DNA from: Mactromeris polynyma | Taxonomy: Eukaryota > Mollusca > Bivalvia > Venerida > Mactridae | Length of the DNA stretch: 64,000 nucleotides | Reading direction: 5' to 3' | Assembly: GCA_032209605.1 (NCBI GenBank) | Contig: JASFXZ010000035.1 | Location: 4,407,001-4,471,000, forward strand | Shown: piece by piece, positions 11,700 to 23,969 of the stretch | Layout: every line of letters starts with the position of its first letter | Numbering within the stretch: the first letter of the stretch is position 1 | Program-made: the position numbers and the translations under genes | The notes under the pieces: generated by a model | Seen by the model: only the letters and a program-made list of their open reading frames with translations | The model's database searches: none | What the model was told of the DNA's origin: nothing

Positions 11700-11882
11700 T
11701 GCAGAACAGTAATACTTCACCTGAAGACCACCTCAATAATAAGCCTCCTCAAAATTAAGAACACAATTTTCAAGTTCATGACTCGCTTTTCATTGGTTTA
11801 CTTTTTATTAAATAGTAAGACCTCCTCAATAATAAGTCCAGTTTTGAGGGGTTCCAATGTTGGTTATTATTAAGGTTTTGTT
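11700..11882. mobile_element. pogo-like small DNA element (decayed)
   Basis: Left end has ACCTCAATAATAAG-type sequence; right end has TATTATTAAGGTTTTG, an imperfect inverted repeat of it. The best preserved relative is at 37809-37969, where both ends and a TA duplication are visible. Others are at 19550-19712, 20049-20215, 48432-48597 and 48944-49123. Confidence 0.45.
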
Positions 11883-14155
11883 GTATATGTGTTGTCACAA
11901 ATACACCAAATCTTTATCTTTATACATAGCAAAGAACAAAACCTGTTCTTTTTCCTTTGATGACAAATTCCGACGACAGGAATTTTTATTATTTGATTTT
12001 GTTAAGCCGTGGTGTGCAGCATTATATTGTAACAATGAATGTAATGAATAGTATTATCATTTGAGATTCAGTGTAAATGTACCACAAAAATTTCGTGAAC
12101 TTAATATTGTTGCTCAGCAGTCTGCTGATACTGGATGTGAAAAGAATAGAAAACTTAGTATTCTACGAGATTCACTTTGTTTGAGGGTTCGGTTTAAATC
12201 TGAGATTTAAGAAATTTTAGAATATAGTTTTTACACTCCGCAATCAGAACTAAAACCAGACCCTCAATAACATATACTGACTAAGATCTCAATGAAAGTA
12301 GATAACCAAGAATACGAATCACTTAAAATATGACCCACTTTGCAGTCTTAATTATTCATACCCGTACTCAATAGGGCACATTTTGAGTTCTGAGTACTTA
12401 GAATAATAGTCATAATACCGATCCCAGACAACAATACCGTTTTTCCGTTGTCCAGTTTTATTTTCCTTCCTTATCTTTGACCACTTCACAATTAAGGCAT
12501 TCGGAACCAATAGTATACATAGTATTGAGATTGTTTTTATATTTTTCACTGTGATACATTAGCAAACACATTACGACACAATAAATCCCATTTGATAAGA
12601 AAACGCAGTGGTTAAACCTATCCATTAAGAGGTTCACATACTGTCGGTCATCGTTTATTCTACAACATTATATCCGAATACTTGGTATAATCCGAAATAA
12701 TTATCAGGTCCTAATATATTTTTTGCCCGTCGAATTGAAGTAAGCTATTCGACAACATGTATTATTCGATATAGATTTCGGACCCGATGAATTCGAATGA
12801 ACGAGGTTCGACTGTATGTACAAAACCGATTGTTATGTCGGTGGGATATTTCTTTAATTCAATAGGGCAATAAAAATGAGACATATTTACAAGTTGAAAT
12901 ATAATGACATTGCACAGTAATTGAAGCATTTTACAAAACTTCCTAAATAAAACAACTTATTTGTGATGAAGCAAAATAACACTGTACATTTATTTCAAAT
13001 ATAGTGCAACATAATGTACTATGTTTGATTGCAAGAGTGATTATCATATAAACCCATTATGTATTGTTAAACTTTTGTTCAGTCTTTAGATATTTTCAAA
13101 GATGTATAGAATGATTACCATAGTATCTTGCTGACATTTACCAAATATTGCGGAATAAGAAACAAAATGTCCATCCATTCCCTGTAGCTACTTATTATCT
13201 CTCTTTTATAATTATTTTTTGCAATAACATGATAAATGTACTTTTAACGTTGTTTCTTGTCAAACAACAGTAAGTCTTCGTTTAAAAGAGAGAGAACAAG
13301 TTGCTATAGGGAACGCCCTATACATAAGTGCCCCCCTACACAGACATCCGGGGAAAACAACAATCAATAAAGCAAAAGGCATTTGAAAATGTTCAAGTTT
13401 CATACGTGAGGGAACAGAGGCCTGGTCGACCATAAGGAATAAGCAGGAGAATCAAAGAGGACAACCAGTGGAAGGGGGGAATTAATGGATGGAAAAGATC
13501 ACAGGACAAATCAAGACAGCTGGCAACAATAGGTCGAAACTGGGCAGAAACTATCATGAACACTATATAAAGTGAAAGAGTTGCACAGGGGAAAGGAAAA
13601 TATGACATACATTTAAAACATAAAAAGAAATAATAACCATACAGCAAATTACAGCATTGGAAATGTCAGAAACAATACCGAGGATTTGAATCGTTTCAAC
13701 GGCTAGCCAACCTCACACTTCATCGCTATATGGTCAATGTTTTCCAACATATACACATAAATGGACTGTTTATGAACAAACTTATCATTTGTAATAAGTA
13801 TAACTTGTTAAAGCCTAATAAGAAATTTGAATTAAAGATACGAGTTAACGTATGGGACTTACGTGGTAAGATTATATATAAATTTGTAATTATTGATACA
13901 AATATTTCAGACCAGGAACAAGAAGCTTTACGCACACTTACAATGCAATGATATTAACACTGTTTTTATTTTATTTAATTTCTAATAACTGAATTGACTT
14001 AATGCGAAAAGGACGACACCATGGCTAGGTGGTGTAATATTTTGCTGTACAGCGCAAATGTTATGTGGTAAGATTGTCCAAATGCAGCATTCGTTGTGCT
14101 TAAACATGGCAGACGACTGACTATATCATTGTAGCACCTCTATTAATGTCATGGT
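11883..14155. repeat. Duplicated spacer block, first copy
   Basis: Noncoding block whose second copy is 44505-46760; a third, partial copy is 47115-47405. The correspondence runs in order from CACAAATACACC (11896) to ATGTCATGG (14155). It contains the long form of the dispersed repeat at about 13283-13540 (GGGAACGCCCTATACATAAG, AGGTCGAAACTGGGCAGA). No gene was recognised in it. Confidence 0.6.
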
Positions 14156-14423
14156 TCGGACCTAGCAATTAGTTCGAGCCATCTATTGTTCGAGGCATCT
14201 ACGGTATACGCGTATATGTCCTAATTGATAGTCACCAGTGCAAGTGCAGTAAGCATTTGTTTTCATACTGAATGCAAGTCGATTAATAGTCGCAGCATTA
14301 TTCATAATAATAATAATTGAAAAAGAAATGAAAGGAAAGCAAAGCAAAAATGATTCCCTGTGGCAACTTATTCTCTCTCGTTTATTCTTATACGCATGAA
14401 AAGTCGGTCACATAGTACATGTA

Positions 14424-15601
14424 CAGTGGAAACTCCCTAATCCGGAAACTCTCCGGTCCGGAAACTTCCTGCAACCGGACAAATTTCTCGGTCTCGTTTT
14501 AGTTCCACCAATACGACATATAAAAATATTCCCCACAGTCTGGATTCTCCTTACTCCGTAATCCGAACGAATTTGTCTGTCTCCCAAAACCGACGATAAT
14601 TTTCCTCAAAAATACGTCAGATCGAATAATGACTGAGAATTGAGAGGAGACATTCTCTATGAATATAGACCATAAGACGTTATCATCGAATGCATTACGT
14701 TTTGATGGAAACAAGGTAAGACCGGGTACGATATGTACTTATTATGTGAACAATTTGAAAACATTGGATGTGAGCGCACAAAAGGGCCCATTAGGTACAC
14801 AAATCACAATTCAAATGTTTTAGCCTAGACCATTATTTTCCTCTACAAAAATTCTTTTGAAATGCTGCTATGGTGCATAGTTTTCAGTTATGGTGTTTTG
14901 AAAATACATCTTACTAAGTGCATAGCTTGTCATGTTTTATGGACGGTATAACGTCGTAAAACACCCATACTCAATTTCAGCTATGTTTGAAATCATTTGA
15001 CATGTTGAATGATTCATTGAAATACTTGCTTGAGATTGATATATCCACCTTATGCAGTGAAATTATCAAAATATTAATACAATTCTAAAAGATAAAATAT
15101 CTAATACATTTTCTCTACGGTGTAATTTTGGTGTAATTTCTACATCTATTTAAGAATGAACTGTAGGTCAAAATTTTAAGTTAATTATATTCAATGCTTT
15201 CATACAATTTTGATTAAACGAGTGGCGTCTATAGCAGTGCATATTCTGAAGTATCGAATAAATATAGTGATAATTTACATAATTTATGGAAGAATTCAAC
15301 TATCAACAAACATTTAACACCGCATGTATTTTGCATATCTCATTGCAAATCTTCCTTTTATGAAAGGAGCATAAATATGTTGGTCTCTAATAACTTATGA
15401 TTTTGGGCTATCAATTGAATTTTCAAGATTTCATAAATTGTGTCGTATAAAAGCATTCAGACATTATATATTGCGATCAAATTACTGAAAGAATGTCTTG
15501 CCTACGGACATTCAATGGAGGAATTCTCTCCAGTCCGGAATCTCCTCTAATCCGAATTTCATAGTTGGTCCGAGGGGTGATCTGATAAGGGAATTATCAC
15601 G
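14424..15601. mobile_element. Tigger/pogo-like nonautonomous element
   Basis: Left end CAGTGGAAACTCCCTAATCC, preceded by TA; right end GATAAGGGAATTATCAC is an imperfect inverted repeat. Sub-terminal CCGGTCCGGAAAC and CAGTCCGGAATCTCC also mirror each other. About 1.18 kb with no transposase frame. It sits in the B-C spacer and is missing from the matching block near 46760. Confidence 0.5.
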
Positions 15602-15689
15602 AAGTGCGAATAACATGTGTCGCCAATCTAGCCCGTCAACAAATAATAGTATATTAAGCGGTCAATGAAAGGTGTGAATTATTGTATTG

Positions 15690-15865
15690 TTCGACCTATC
15701 TGAACACTGAATGAAATGATAGCTAGGGACCACAAATCCTGTTCGAGTGTTCGACCTATCTCTGTTCGAGTGATCTACTGTTAGATAATATGAAATAAGA
15801 ATGGGTTTCGCCGGGAATTAAGAAACTGTTCGAGGTATCTACTGCCAAAACTGTTCGAAGTTTAA
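15690..15865. repeat. Short repeats of the GTTCGA(C/G)-TATCT type
   Basis: The motif GTTCGACCTATCT or GTTCGAGGTATCTACTG occurs several times here, with related copies at 14180-14205. It may be the remains of an element that surrounded the 14424-15601 insertion. The two ends cannot be defined. Confidence 0.35.
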
Positions 15866-16407
15866 CTGCAAATTAAAATTCATGTGGTGATTTTTATCGT
15901 ACAGATTACATGTATTTACTATATGCATATGGTAGAACTTTATTAGATAAATGTCATGTCTGCAGATTAATTTAAAACTTGTAAATGTATATTATCTACG
16001 CAATATGTACACACAAGTACGACATGACGTCTTCTCCCATTCGATCTTTGAAAGATCTATAATATCGTCTTGTGTAACGCATGTGTTCTTTTTACCATGT
16101 ATATGTGCATGTAAAACTGAAATAAATATATTGAATCGTTATAACATCAATTAAAAAACCCAGATGAGAATGTATAAAAGTATAGCAATGTTATTAAGAA
16201 TGTATGCTTTTGAATTGGATTAGGAGTTAGGGTAATGATGACAAGTGCATTCAAGTACGCAGCATTGTCACGTCTAAGTACTCACTGTTGCAGTAACGCC
16301 TTCCAACCGTATTAGGCTTTGGCCAGATATGAAGTAACATATAGCAACATGTTCCATCCGCTAAGATATTTGGATATGTTTCCCACTTTCGACGATATTG
16401 ATAACAG

Positions 16408-18558
16408 GTTCAAGTGCAATTAAACCAGGATGTGAAAACTGTGGTTGCTGTGTGGATAAGATTTGTGGTACACATCATGTCGACGGTAATTATGAGGATG
16501 AGGTTTGTATCCATTGATGTAATGATGGTTACGATGGACTAAAGTGCTACAACAAATGTTCCATATATTGTATCACATGCGAACACTCTACCGACCATAA
16601 CTGTGAAACGTGTGCCGATGGACAATACTTGAATACCACTAAACGCTGTGTAGGTTGTCAAAGTAGATGTAAACAATGCACGTCAAACACAATTTGTCAT
16701 ACAATGCAATTTCCCTTACTACAATGATGATAATACAACGGACTGTTCCTTAACATGCCCTCGAAATTGCTTGTGTGAAATTAATGGTCCATGCACCTCG
16801 TGTAAAGAAGGTTACTTCAATCTGCGGAATGAATGTAATGATGCCTGTCCAGATACATGCAAAAACTGCACAACACACGGCTACTGTCTCAAGTGTATGT
16901 CCAGTACAGTCTGTGAAAGATGTGATTATGGATATTATGGGGACAATTGTAACTTCACATGTCCAACTGCATGTGAACACGTGGAACAGTGTCCGCAGTG
17001 CATACAGGTCAATGGCATATGTTCCGGATGTAAATATGGTTTCCGTGCCGATTATTGCAATACAACTTGCACCGAAAAGTGTATCAAAACGCGATGTTAC
17101 AAGAATGGACACTGTACAGAAGGATGTTAAGACTAATACGAAGGTCAAACATGCAGCGATAAAAGTAAGATGTGAATTTGTAACACTGTTTTAGTGTTGT
17201 TTGAAATTAGGCACATTGTTCAACAGATGATCAATGTCATGACTGTGCAACATCCAGTACGTTATCAGTATATAATTGCTATGAACGATCTTGAAGTCAG
17301 GTTGACCTAATGGTGTCAAGTACAGATTGTAACAATTATTAGCAAACTTTTCTAAATACACCTGGGTTTGCAAGTTGTTTTTTAAAGTAAAGTTAGCTAC
17401 ATGCCGAGGAAAACAGCATGTACACCATATATCAAACCGCTATTCTCTAATTATACCCATTCCGTTAATCGAATTGCAAGATAAGCCTCAGTGTTTTATT
17501 GAATCACATGTTCATTTGAAATAATTTAAACAATGTTTAAACTGTATCTGATCCCCAGTACCCAACGACAGAACGACAGACACCGATATAGTGGTTGGTG
17601 CTGCAACAGCTGTTTCTGTAGCCATAGTTTTTGCCGTAATTGTGCTTGTCGTTAGAAGATGGTAAGATGGACACTAGTATATCAGTACGATTATTTTAAA
17701 CTATAGTTTAAAAGCATGTAACACGTTCAAAATGTTAACTCTTCATCTTATTAGACTTATGTATATAATTGAACAATTTATTTTCGACACGATTGAATCA
17801 TTAAGAATGCTGTTAATTTTGTATATTTTCGGATCGAATATCATGAATGAAATATGCATTTAATATATGAGCGTATAAACAAAAGTATCATATGTAATAT
17901 GAGCAGCGTGCCTGATCATAATGTGTAGGAAAAAACATCGATATAAACATAGCAGCAAATATTGCAACTTATGTTAACACGTTACAAACAACATCGATTG
18001 ATGCAGTCGATACTTGTGTCATCAACGAGCAGCCAGGTAGCACCGATTTTTTTTACAGCTTAAATTTTTTATAATTGAACTAACTCCATAAATTTAGAAC
18101 GTTATATTTGTTGCTTGATATTTTTTAGTTTGGTTTTGTTTTTTATAATTCTACTCAGCACTTATACGAAAATATGCACACACCCCTTGCATTTAACAAA
18201 ATTATATTCGACTAACAGTTCAGTGTTTTATCGTATTAGGAAACCAGAGAGACTACTAACTCATGAGAATAACAAACAAAATGAAGATATATAGTTGTAA
18301 TACAATACTATATTTACTATCTGTTAGTTTTGAGTTTGTTGCATTTTCCCGTAATTCTTGTATAGTAATCTATGCTTTTTTTAATAAGCAATATATTATG
18401 TAATGGTATGAACATCTTTTAGGTTAGAAATATGTTGAACCTGCATTTACCTTATAAATAATCATCGTTATTTTCGCTTTTGAGATCAGTCTGATTATGA
18501 AAGGCTTGATGAAAGGAATGTCACAATCAATGATGAGTACGACCAATTAAGTCAGTGA
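16408..18558 (+). pseudogene. Locus C: broken ITAM-type receptor lacking its signal exon
   Basis: Parts: ectodomain 16408-17164, transmembrane exon 17559-17661, tail exon about 17953-18036, ITAM exon 18485-18558. The signal-peptide exon is missing: the spacer jumps from sequence matching 7240 to sequence matching about 7925 in B. The ectodomain has an in-frame TGA near 16516 in place of a glycine codon, a frameshift near 16697 and a TAA at 17128. The transmembrane exon is in frame and keeps phase 2, but differs from A, D and E. The tail exon is shortened at its 5' end. The ITAM reads YERL-x10-YDQL; a one-base deletion shortens the end to S-Q-stop but leaves both tyrosine motifs intact. Confidence 0.75.
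18485..18558 (+). other. Locus C ITAM exon, still open
   Basis: The acceptor is TTTTGAG rather than TTTTCAG. The motif YERL-x10-YDQL is complete. Compared with A, one A is lost from the CCAAATTAAG run, turning YDQI-K-S into YDQL-S-Q-stop; the consensus is satisfied either way. Confidence 0.6.
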
Positions 18559-19549
18559 ATCAATGAAGTAAACATTTGAGTAACACCAAATTCATCAGAA
18601 CAAAACAGCAAATGATTTAGTTTCGGATGCTTTTTTTAAATTATCTTGATGTATAATTTCACACAAAATCTCAAAGACAGAATATTAAATCAAGAGTTTT
18701 CTTGGTGACATCAACATTTAACCAATGTTTTTATTGTATGACCAATTTAAGACGGCGAATTAATGAATCAAATTGACTTGACTAACACCAAATTCAGTTC
18801 ATTTTTCCATAGGATTAAGTTTTAACATGCTCTTGATTATAATTACAAAACAAGGTTTCTGTTTAACCAGTGTGTTGAGTGTATGCATAGTACTAAGCTA
18901 TATACTTGTAAATAGTTTCATTAGAAGAAGGATTGAAGTGATCCAGGGAACACCACACAAAGCAGACAATGCAACTCCCACACAGATGCATGGGAAACAT
19001 AATCACACAAAACACTAATATTTGTATAGGTCTTATAGCTAACACCTATTGTGCTGTTTAATGCTGTTAATATTACTTACATATATGTAGTATTGGATTA
19101 ATGTTTGTTTAATATCAGACATTTACGTCATATTATAATCATGTGTTTTAATGTTTTTTGATAATCTACACACAGTATGCTATATTAAAGATGTTTAATG
19201 CTCATTGTTTTGTTCTTTTCGTTTTCTTTGCAATAATAAAGGAGTTTATGGACAAACAAATAACGCCGTCTTAAATACCGTCTACAGTCATGTATTTGCT
19301 AGGGGTTATTGAATTGCTGAACTATGAACCTACATACCTGCATTCATGCAAAAAAGCCGACAAATATCAACACATAATCATTTACAACTGATCTTAGTGC
19401 AGTATCTTGAAAGAAACATAAAATTAACACTTTTGAAAGAACTTAAACATTGTAATTGTTAGTACAAAAAAAACGAAATGATAGTCTTAAACATTACCAT
19501 CTAAATTACAAAACAAGTTGTTGTGGTAACCGACACATGTAAAACAACT

Positions 19550-19712
19550 ACTGTAAGACCTCACTTAAAGACCACCTCAATAACAATACCACATCAACAT
19601 TAAGAACACAATTATCATTTCATTTTACACTGCGTTAGCATTCATTAAACCTAAAAAATTAGACCAGTTTTCACGGGTCCCAAATGGTGGTCTTATTTTT
19701 GAGGTTTTACTA
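19550..19712. mobile_element. pogo-like small DNA element
   Basis: Starts CTGTAAGACCTCACTTAAAG and ends GGTCTTATTTTTGAGGTTTT; the two ends are imperfect inverted repeats. The matching insertion is at 48432-48597 in the paralogous spacer, so it predates that duplication. Confidence 0.5.
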
Positions 19713-20048
19713 ATACACTAAATCATAATCTTAATACAAAACAAAAACGGTTAATTTTCCTTTGATGACTGACTCCGACGACAGGAAGTTTTATTTTTAA
19801 TTTATGTTAAGACCTAGTGTCAGATTGTAACAATGAACGTTATGAATATTGTCATCAACTGTAAAGTATTTTGGAATTGAAGTTACCACAAAATGTTCGT
19901 AAACTTGGTATAAATTTTAAAGATGTAATGGAGCTATCATGATACTGATATAATTGTAATCGCTCTCAACATCCTTTTAAATTCATTTCAACATCTACAA
20001 CAACACATAAACGTTATCGTCTACTAAATTAAGCAGCACTTCATAGAG

Positions 20049-20215
20049 TAATACTTTAATAATAACACCACCCTTGGGACACTAAAAACCGATCTTAAAA
20101 TTGAAGTGGTTTTAACATCGAGGTTGAATATAGAGCAAAACTGAGAAAATGGACTTATACATTGTTTTCCTTATCATTGTGGTTGTCTTTAAGTCGGATT
20201 TTACTGTATATGCTA
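20049..20215. mobile_element. pogo-like small DNA element
   Basis: Contains CACCACCCTTGGGACACTAA and ends GTCGGATTTTACTGTATA, related to 37809-37969. The paralogous copy is at about 48944-49123. Confidence 0.45.
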
Positions 20216-20696
20216 TAGCTTTTAAAAGTGAGTGATCCTATATTGATTATTTGCATATTTATCATTGTGATCAGACCAAAGCACCGATTATTATTGTTAC
20301 CCAGCAATCTGCTCTAAGAACTTAAATGTACCCTGCCGCGTCTGCGTGTGAAGAGAATAAAAATGTTTACAGTGTACCTAGCATTCTGTGTTGTTTAATT
20401 TGCTTGAGGATTCCTTCCTTATTTCAGACCACTTCACAATTACGACCTTTGTAACCAATGGTAGTCATATTATAGCGGTTTTCTTTGTTATTTTCACTAT
20501 TGGTACATTGGCAAACACAGTACAGAACCCTAATTCCAATTGTAAACCTGTAAATAGTCATTTGTTTGTTAACAATAAGTATATCATTATTGCTGACATT
20601 TACTAATTATTGTGGAAGTTGGACAAAATGTCCATTGAGGTTTGTAATGTATGTAAATTATAAAATTAAGTACGGCAGTAGATATAATGTCATCTG

Positions 20697-20870
20697 AAGT
20701 AAAATAAAGTCATGTTTGAGAAACACGAAAAATCGGTCAATGGCGCTACCGGGAATCTAACACAGGTCTACGGATTGCCAGTCCGTTATGCTAACCACTA
20801 CACCACAGCGACCTGACGTCATTTGCGTGTAAATTTATCATATATAAATTTATGATTTAGGTAAACTACA
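20697..20870 (-). mobile_element. Short element with tRNA-like core, minus strand
   Basis: Reverse-complement relative of 11353-11515 with better preserved ends: a palindromic AT-rich head and a CATGACTTTATTTCAC tail. A second, truncated copy of the tail half follows at 20938-21001, in the same orientation. Confidence 0.55.
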
Positions 20871-20937
20871 CTTTGGACGAAGTACGGGGCGAATTTTTAC
20901 ATCCGCCACACAGCACTTAACACCAGCTGTAGTAAAT

Positions 20938-21001
20938 AGTGAAATAAAGTCATGTTTGAGAAACACGAAAAATCGGTCAATGGCGCTACCGGGAATCGAA
21001 C
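20938..21001 (-). mobile_element. Truncated copy of the tRNA-containing element
   Basis: Repeats the first 60 or so bases of 20697-20870 and then breaks off inside the B-box region (GGGAATCGAACC), where the sequence rejoins the normal spacer at CGTAAGTATTATTTC. The paralogous spacer near 49570 lacks both copies. Confidence 0.5.
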
Positions 21002-21769
21002 CGTAAGTATTATTTCATTTGATGGTAACCTCTTTCAACATGTTAAAATCCCCTTATGTACTACATATACTGTAGACTCTACTTGGATGGAAATCGGTTG
21101 CGTCGAGCACCCTGGATAACTCGAACTGATTACCAGGTTACACGAAACCTCTCTAAATAATCTATATTGTTATACTACTGTTGGTTCAAACTTTCCAGCC
21201 TCGAACACTCGAACTAGTTATTTTGTCCCTTCAATATCAGTTGCTCATAATTCGCACCGTTAGGTAATTCAATACATAGTCTATATAAGTGGCTAAGCTG
21301 AATTGTGCTCAGTGGTAACATGGTGAAGTGTAATATGGAAACATTTGTAAAAATTGCACTAAAAGTTATCCGCTGTGCTGAAAATACACATGTTTGCAGT
21401 TGTTTGCCGATAGATACTGTACATGCGATTCAATTATCAAACTCAAAAATAGCATTATACCCTGAACAAACATATCTAAGTAGAATGTGCAAAATAAAGT
21501 TAAAAGATTTAATTTGGAGAAAAGAAATCCGGAGCAATGGTACAATGTTTAATAAAGTGATTAGAGTATTTTCAGAAAATGAATGTTTTATGCCTGATTT
21601 CATTTCACATCTTAGTTTGTAGTTGCCTTGATGACAATATATCGTTGTCGACGTGTTTATAACTGTTCATGACTACTTTTTTGTACATTGTTGTGTGTTC
21701 GTTTAGTTGTGTTGAATAGCATGAATGATCTTATTTTAACATTTCATTTGATTGATATTGGATTGGTGT

Positions 21770-21952
21770 TTACATTTGTATTTAATCGCAAATTCATTTT
21801 GACAAGGAAGTTGATATTCACCCATCCGTGAAATTACAAACAGATACTCGAGTGAATTTAAAGCGTACACATTTCACAAGTGCATCTTATTTTGTTGTAT
21901 GGACTCGAAACATATTCGGATTAATAAAGATCACGGTGGTGAATTGTAACAG
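21770..21952 (+). promoter_or_regulatory. putative leader exon block of D'
   Basis: Third copy of the leader block, ending GTAACAG|GTAAAT at 21952/21953. It could also serve gene D, which has its own copy at 23795-23969. Confidence 0.4.
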
Positions 21953-22002
21953 GTAAATTTTTAGGAGAGTGATATATTCAGTGTAACATTTTCTGATGTT
22001 TA

Positions 22003-22237
22003 TTTAAGCCGCGTCCGTGGTCCAGTGGTTGGTGCGATGGACTTGTAACCCGGCGATCCGGGTTTGATTCCCGGTCGCGCAGGTCATACCCTTCCATGGA
22101 AATTTGACAACAATGTCGATTTTCCTCCACATGTGGAGAAGTTGTCGGCTCCTTGTGGTTAGGAAAAACTGGTTAGGTGAACCGGCCGCCGTATATAACT
22201 GACGGTGAGAAACGGCGTAAAACCCGATGAAACGAAA
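22003..22237 (+). mobile_element. tRNA-derived SINE with target-site duplication
   Basis: The tRNA-like head (22008-22080) has A box GTGGTCCAGTGGTTGG and B box GGGTTTGATTCCC; the anticodon arm would read TGT (Thr). A body of about 155 bases ends GGCGTAAAACCCGATGAAAC. The repeat CTGATGTTTA flanks it at 21993-22002 and 22238-22247. The same position in the A, B, D and E leaders is uninterrupted, so the insertion is specific to D'. Confidence 0.75.
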
Positions 22238-22396
22238 CTGATGTTTATACAGCAATTATCAAATGATTTAAATGAAAGTATTTAATGAACCAATATGAAA
22301 ATATGGTAGCAGACTACGCCAAATTTTCTATTTAAGACAGGCATATCTTGTTAATTTAAATGTTGTTGCCTTTTCTTTTCAGATATTCATATCGCT

Positions 22397-23368
22397 ATGG
22401 TCAGTTTACATTTTGGAATACTTTTGGCATTTTTCATGCACTTGCATTCACGTAAGTCACATTTATATCAATGTAAACTTTCGGAGTGATAGGGTACTAA
22501 CAGTCATTCATCGGCTACATGTCTGATCATGAGAGAGTGTTTAAAAAGCATGCAATTGTTATAAGGTTCCTGGAAAAAACATTTGGTATTAAATGATAAT
22601 ATTAGTGAACATGCATAATTTGTATTTTGGGGATTATAAAAAACGATACAATATACAAAAGTTATATATTTACATTCAGTTATTTCAACATGTTCTAGAG
22701 AAAGTGTTGATGATGTTATAGTAGTGCATGAATGTTTTGTATTCATCCATGTATATTTGTAGGTCTAAGACGTTTTATAGATGATCTCGAATGCGATAAG
22801 CCTATGGCTTATCGAGCGCCTAGCTCAGATACAAAAACTTATTGTCATTATTTATAAATAAAAACATGTTTTATAACTAACTTAATGCTAGTGATTACTT
22901 AGCTTTTTCATTGTGGACCATTTATGTAACAATCTAGCTAATTAAAATCTCGAACATCAATAAGTGTGATGTTGTATACATCAATTAAACAAAGAGAGGA
23001 GAATCTGTAAAAATGAAGTACTATTTACACTATGAAATAATGCTTTTGTAATGTAAATAAGGACCATTTCATGAATTAGGCAGCATTGTAAAGCCGTCTA
23101 ATCTTAAGAAATCTTTGACCAGATATGAAGTAGTAACGTTATTAAAATCAACGAAAGACAACTAACTTCGAATTTTTGCGCTATATAGCTACATGTTCCA
23201 CCTGCTTGGATATTTTAATATTAGTCCAACTTAGTTTACTTTGGTTACAGTTACAAGTGCAATTTTACCAGAATGTGAAAACTGTGGTTGCTGTGTAGAT
23301 AAGACGTGTGAAAGAAAAATAGTTGACGGTGGGTATAGGGATGAGGTTTGTACCATTGGATGTGTTGA
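22397..23368 (+). pseudogene. D': truncated 5' end of a family member
   Basis: The signal exon 22397-22451 (MVSLHFGILLAFFMHLHS) keeps its donor. Exon 2 starts at 23251 and runs in frame for about 118 bases, through CGCCVDK, then stops matching the family after TGTGTT (23366). From there the sequence is the start of a new spacer unit (CCGTCATGAAAATCCGGAGC). It is a partial tandem duplication of the 5' part of D. Its leader and signal exon could still be spliced to exon 2 of D, because both signal exons end in phase 1. Confidence 0.7.
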
Positions 23369-23794
23369 AACAAAATCCGTCATGAAAATCCGGAGCAATG
23401 GCTCATTGATTGGTCGAATGTTTAATGAATGATTGTATAGATTGAAGTATTTCCAGAAAATGAATGTTTGTTTTGATTGATTTCAATTTACAGCTTAGTT
23501 TGTAGTTAACTTCATGCCAATATTTCTACGTCGACGTGTTTTATAACTGTTTATGTATATTCCTTTGTTCATAGTTATGTGTTGGTTATTGTATTAGTTG
23601 AATTGTTGAAAAGCTTTACATTTCATCTCGGTATTTGTAGGATAAGTGTGTGGTTGGGTCCACCTTTTCAGCCAAGATTTCTTTCTACTACGGAGTGTTC
23701 AAAGGCGTCACTGCAACATGTATCAATCATTTACGTGTTAGTTATTTAAAGATGGCTGGACGCTTTGTATAATGAGTATTGCATTGATATTTAC

Positions 23795-23969
23795 ATTCGT
23801 ATTAAATTTCAAATTTATGTTGACTAGGAAGTTGAAATTTGCCCATCCGTGACATGACAAACAGATACTCGAGTGAATTTGAAGCATACACATTTCAAAA
23901 GTGGATCTTGTTTTGTTGTAGGAATTCGAAATATATTCGGATTAATAAACCGGTGGTGAATTGTATCAG
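23795..23969 (+). promoter_or_regulatory. putative leader exon block of gene D
   Basis: Leader block ending GTATCAG|GTAATATT at 23969/23970, about 430 bases before the signal exon. Spacing and sequence match the other copies. Confidence 0.4.

Larger units (their letters stand above)
18559..21770. other. Spacer between C and D', rich in repeats
   Basis: A copy of the dispersed repeat is at 18920-19020. Pogo-like elements lie at 19550-19712 and 20049-20215, tRNA-containing elements at 20697-21001, and a repeat shared with 6036 at 21066-21215. The block is matched in order by 47400-50340 upstream of E. An open frame of 105 codons (21305-21622) lies in the repeated unit; part of it (the I-W-R-K-E-I-R-S region) is also open at 50015-50197, but there is no other sign of coding. 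Confidence 0.45.

Noticed and set aside
13393..13647. Hydrophobic minus-strand open frame of 84 codons, also seen at 46033-46269
   Set aside because: It lies inside the dispersed repeat; relatives in introns of D and E do not keep the frame.
21305..21622. 105-codon open frame in the C-D' spacer, partly open again at 50015
   Set aside because: It lies in a duplicated spacer block; the matching part at 6380-6510 is not open, and the copies differ by frame-changing indels. No motif is recognised.
22008..22080. Functional tRNA-Thr gene
   Set aside because: It is the head of a SINE with a body and target-site duplication, and has no terminator run after the acceptor stem.
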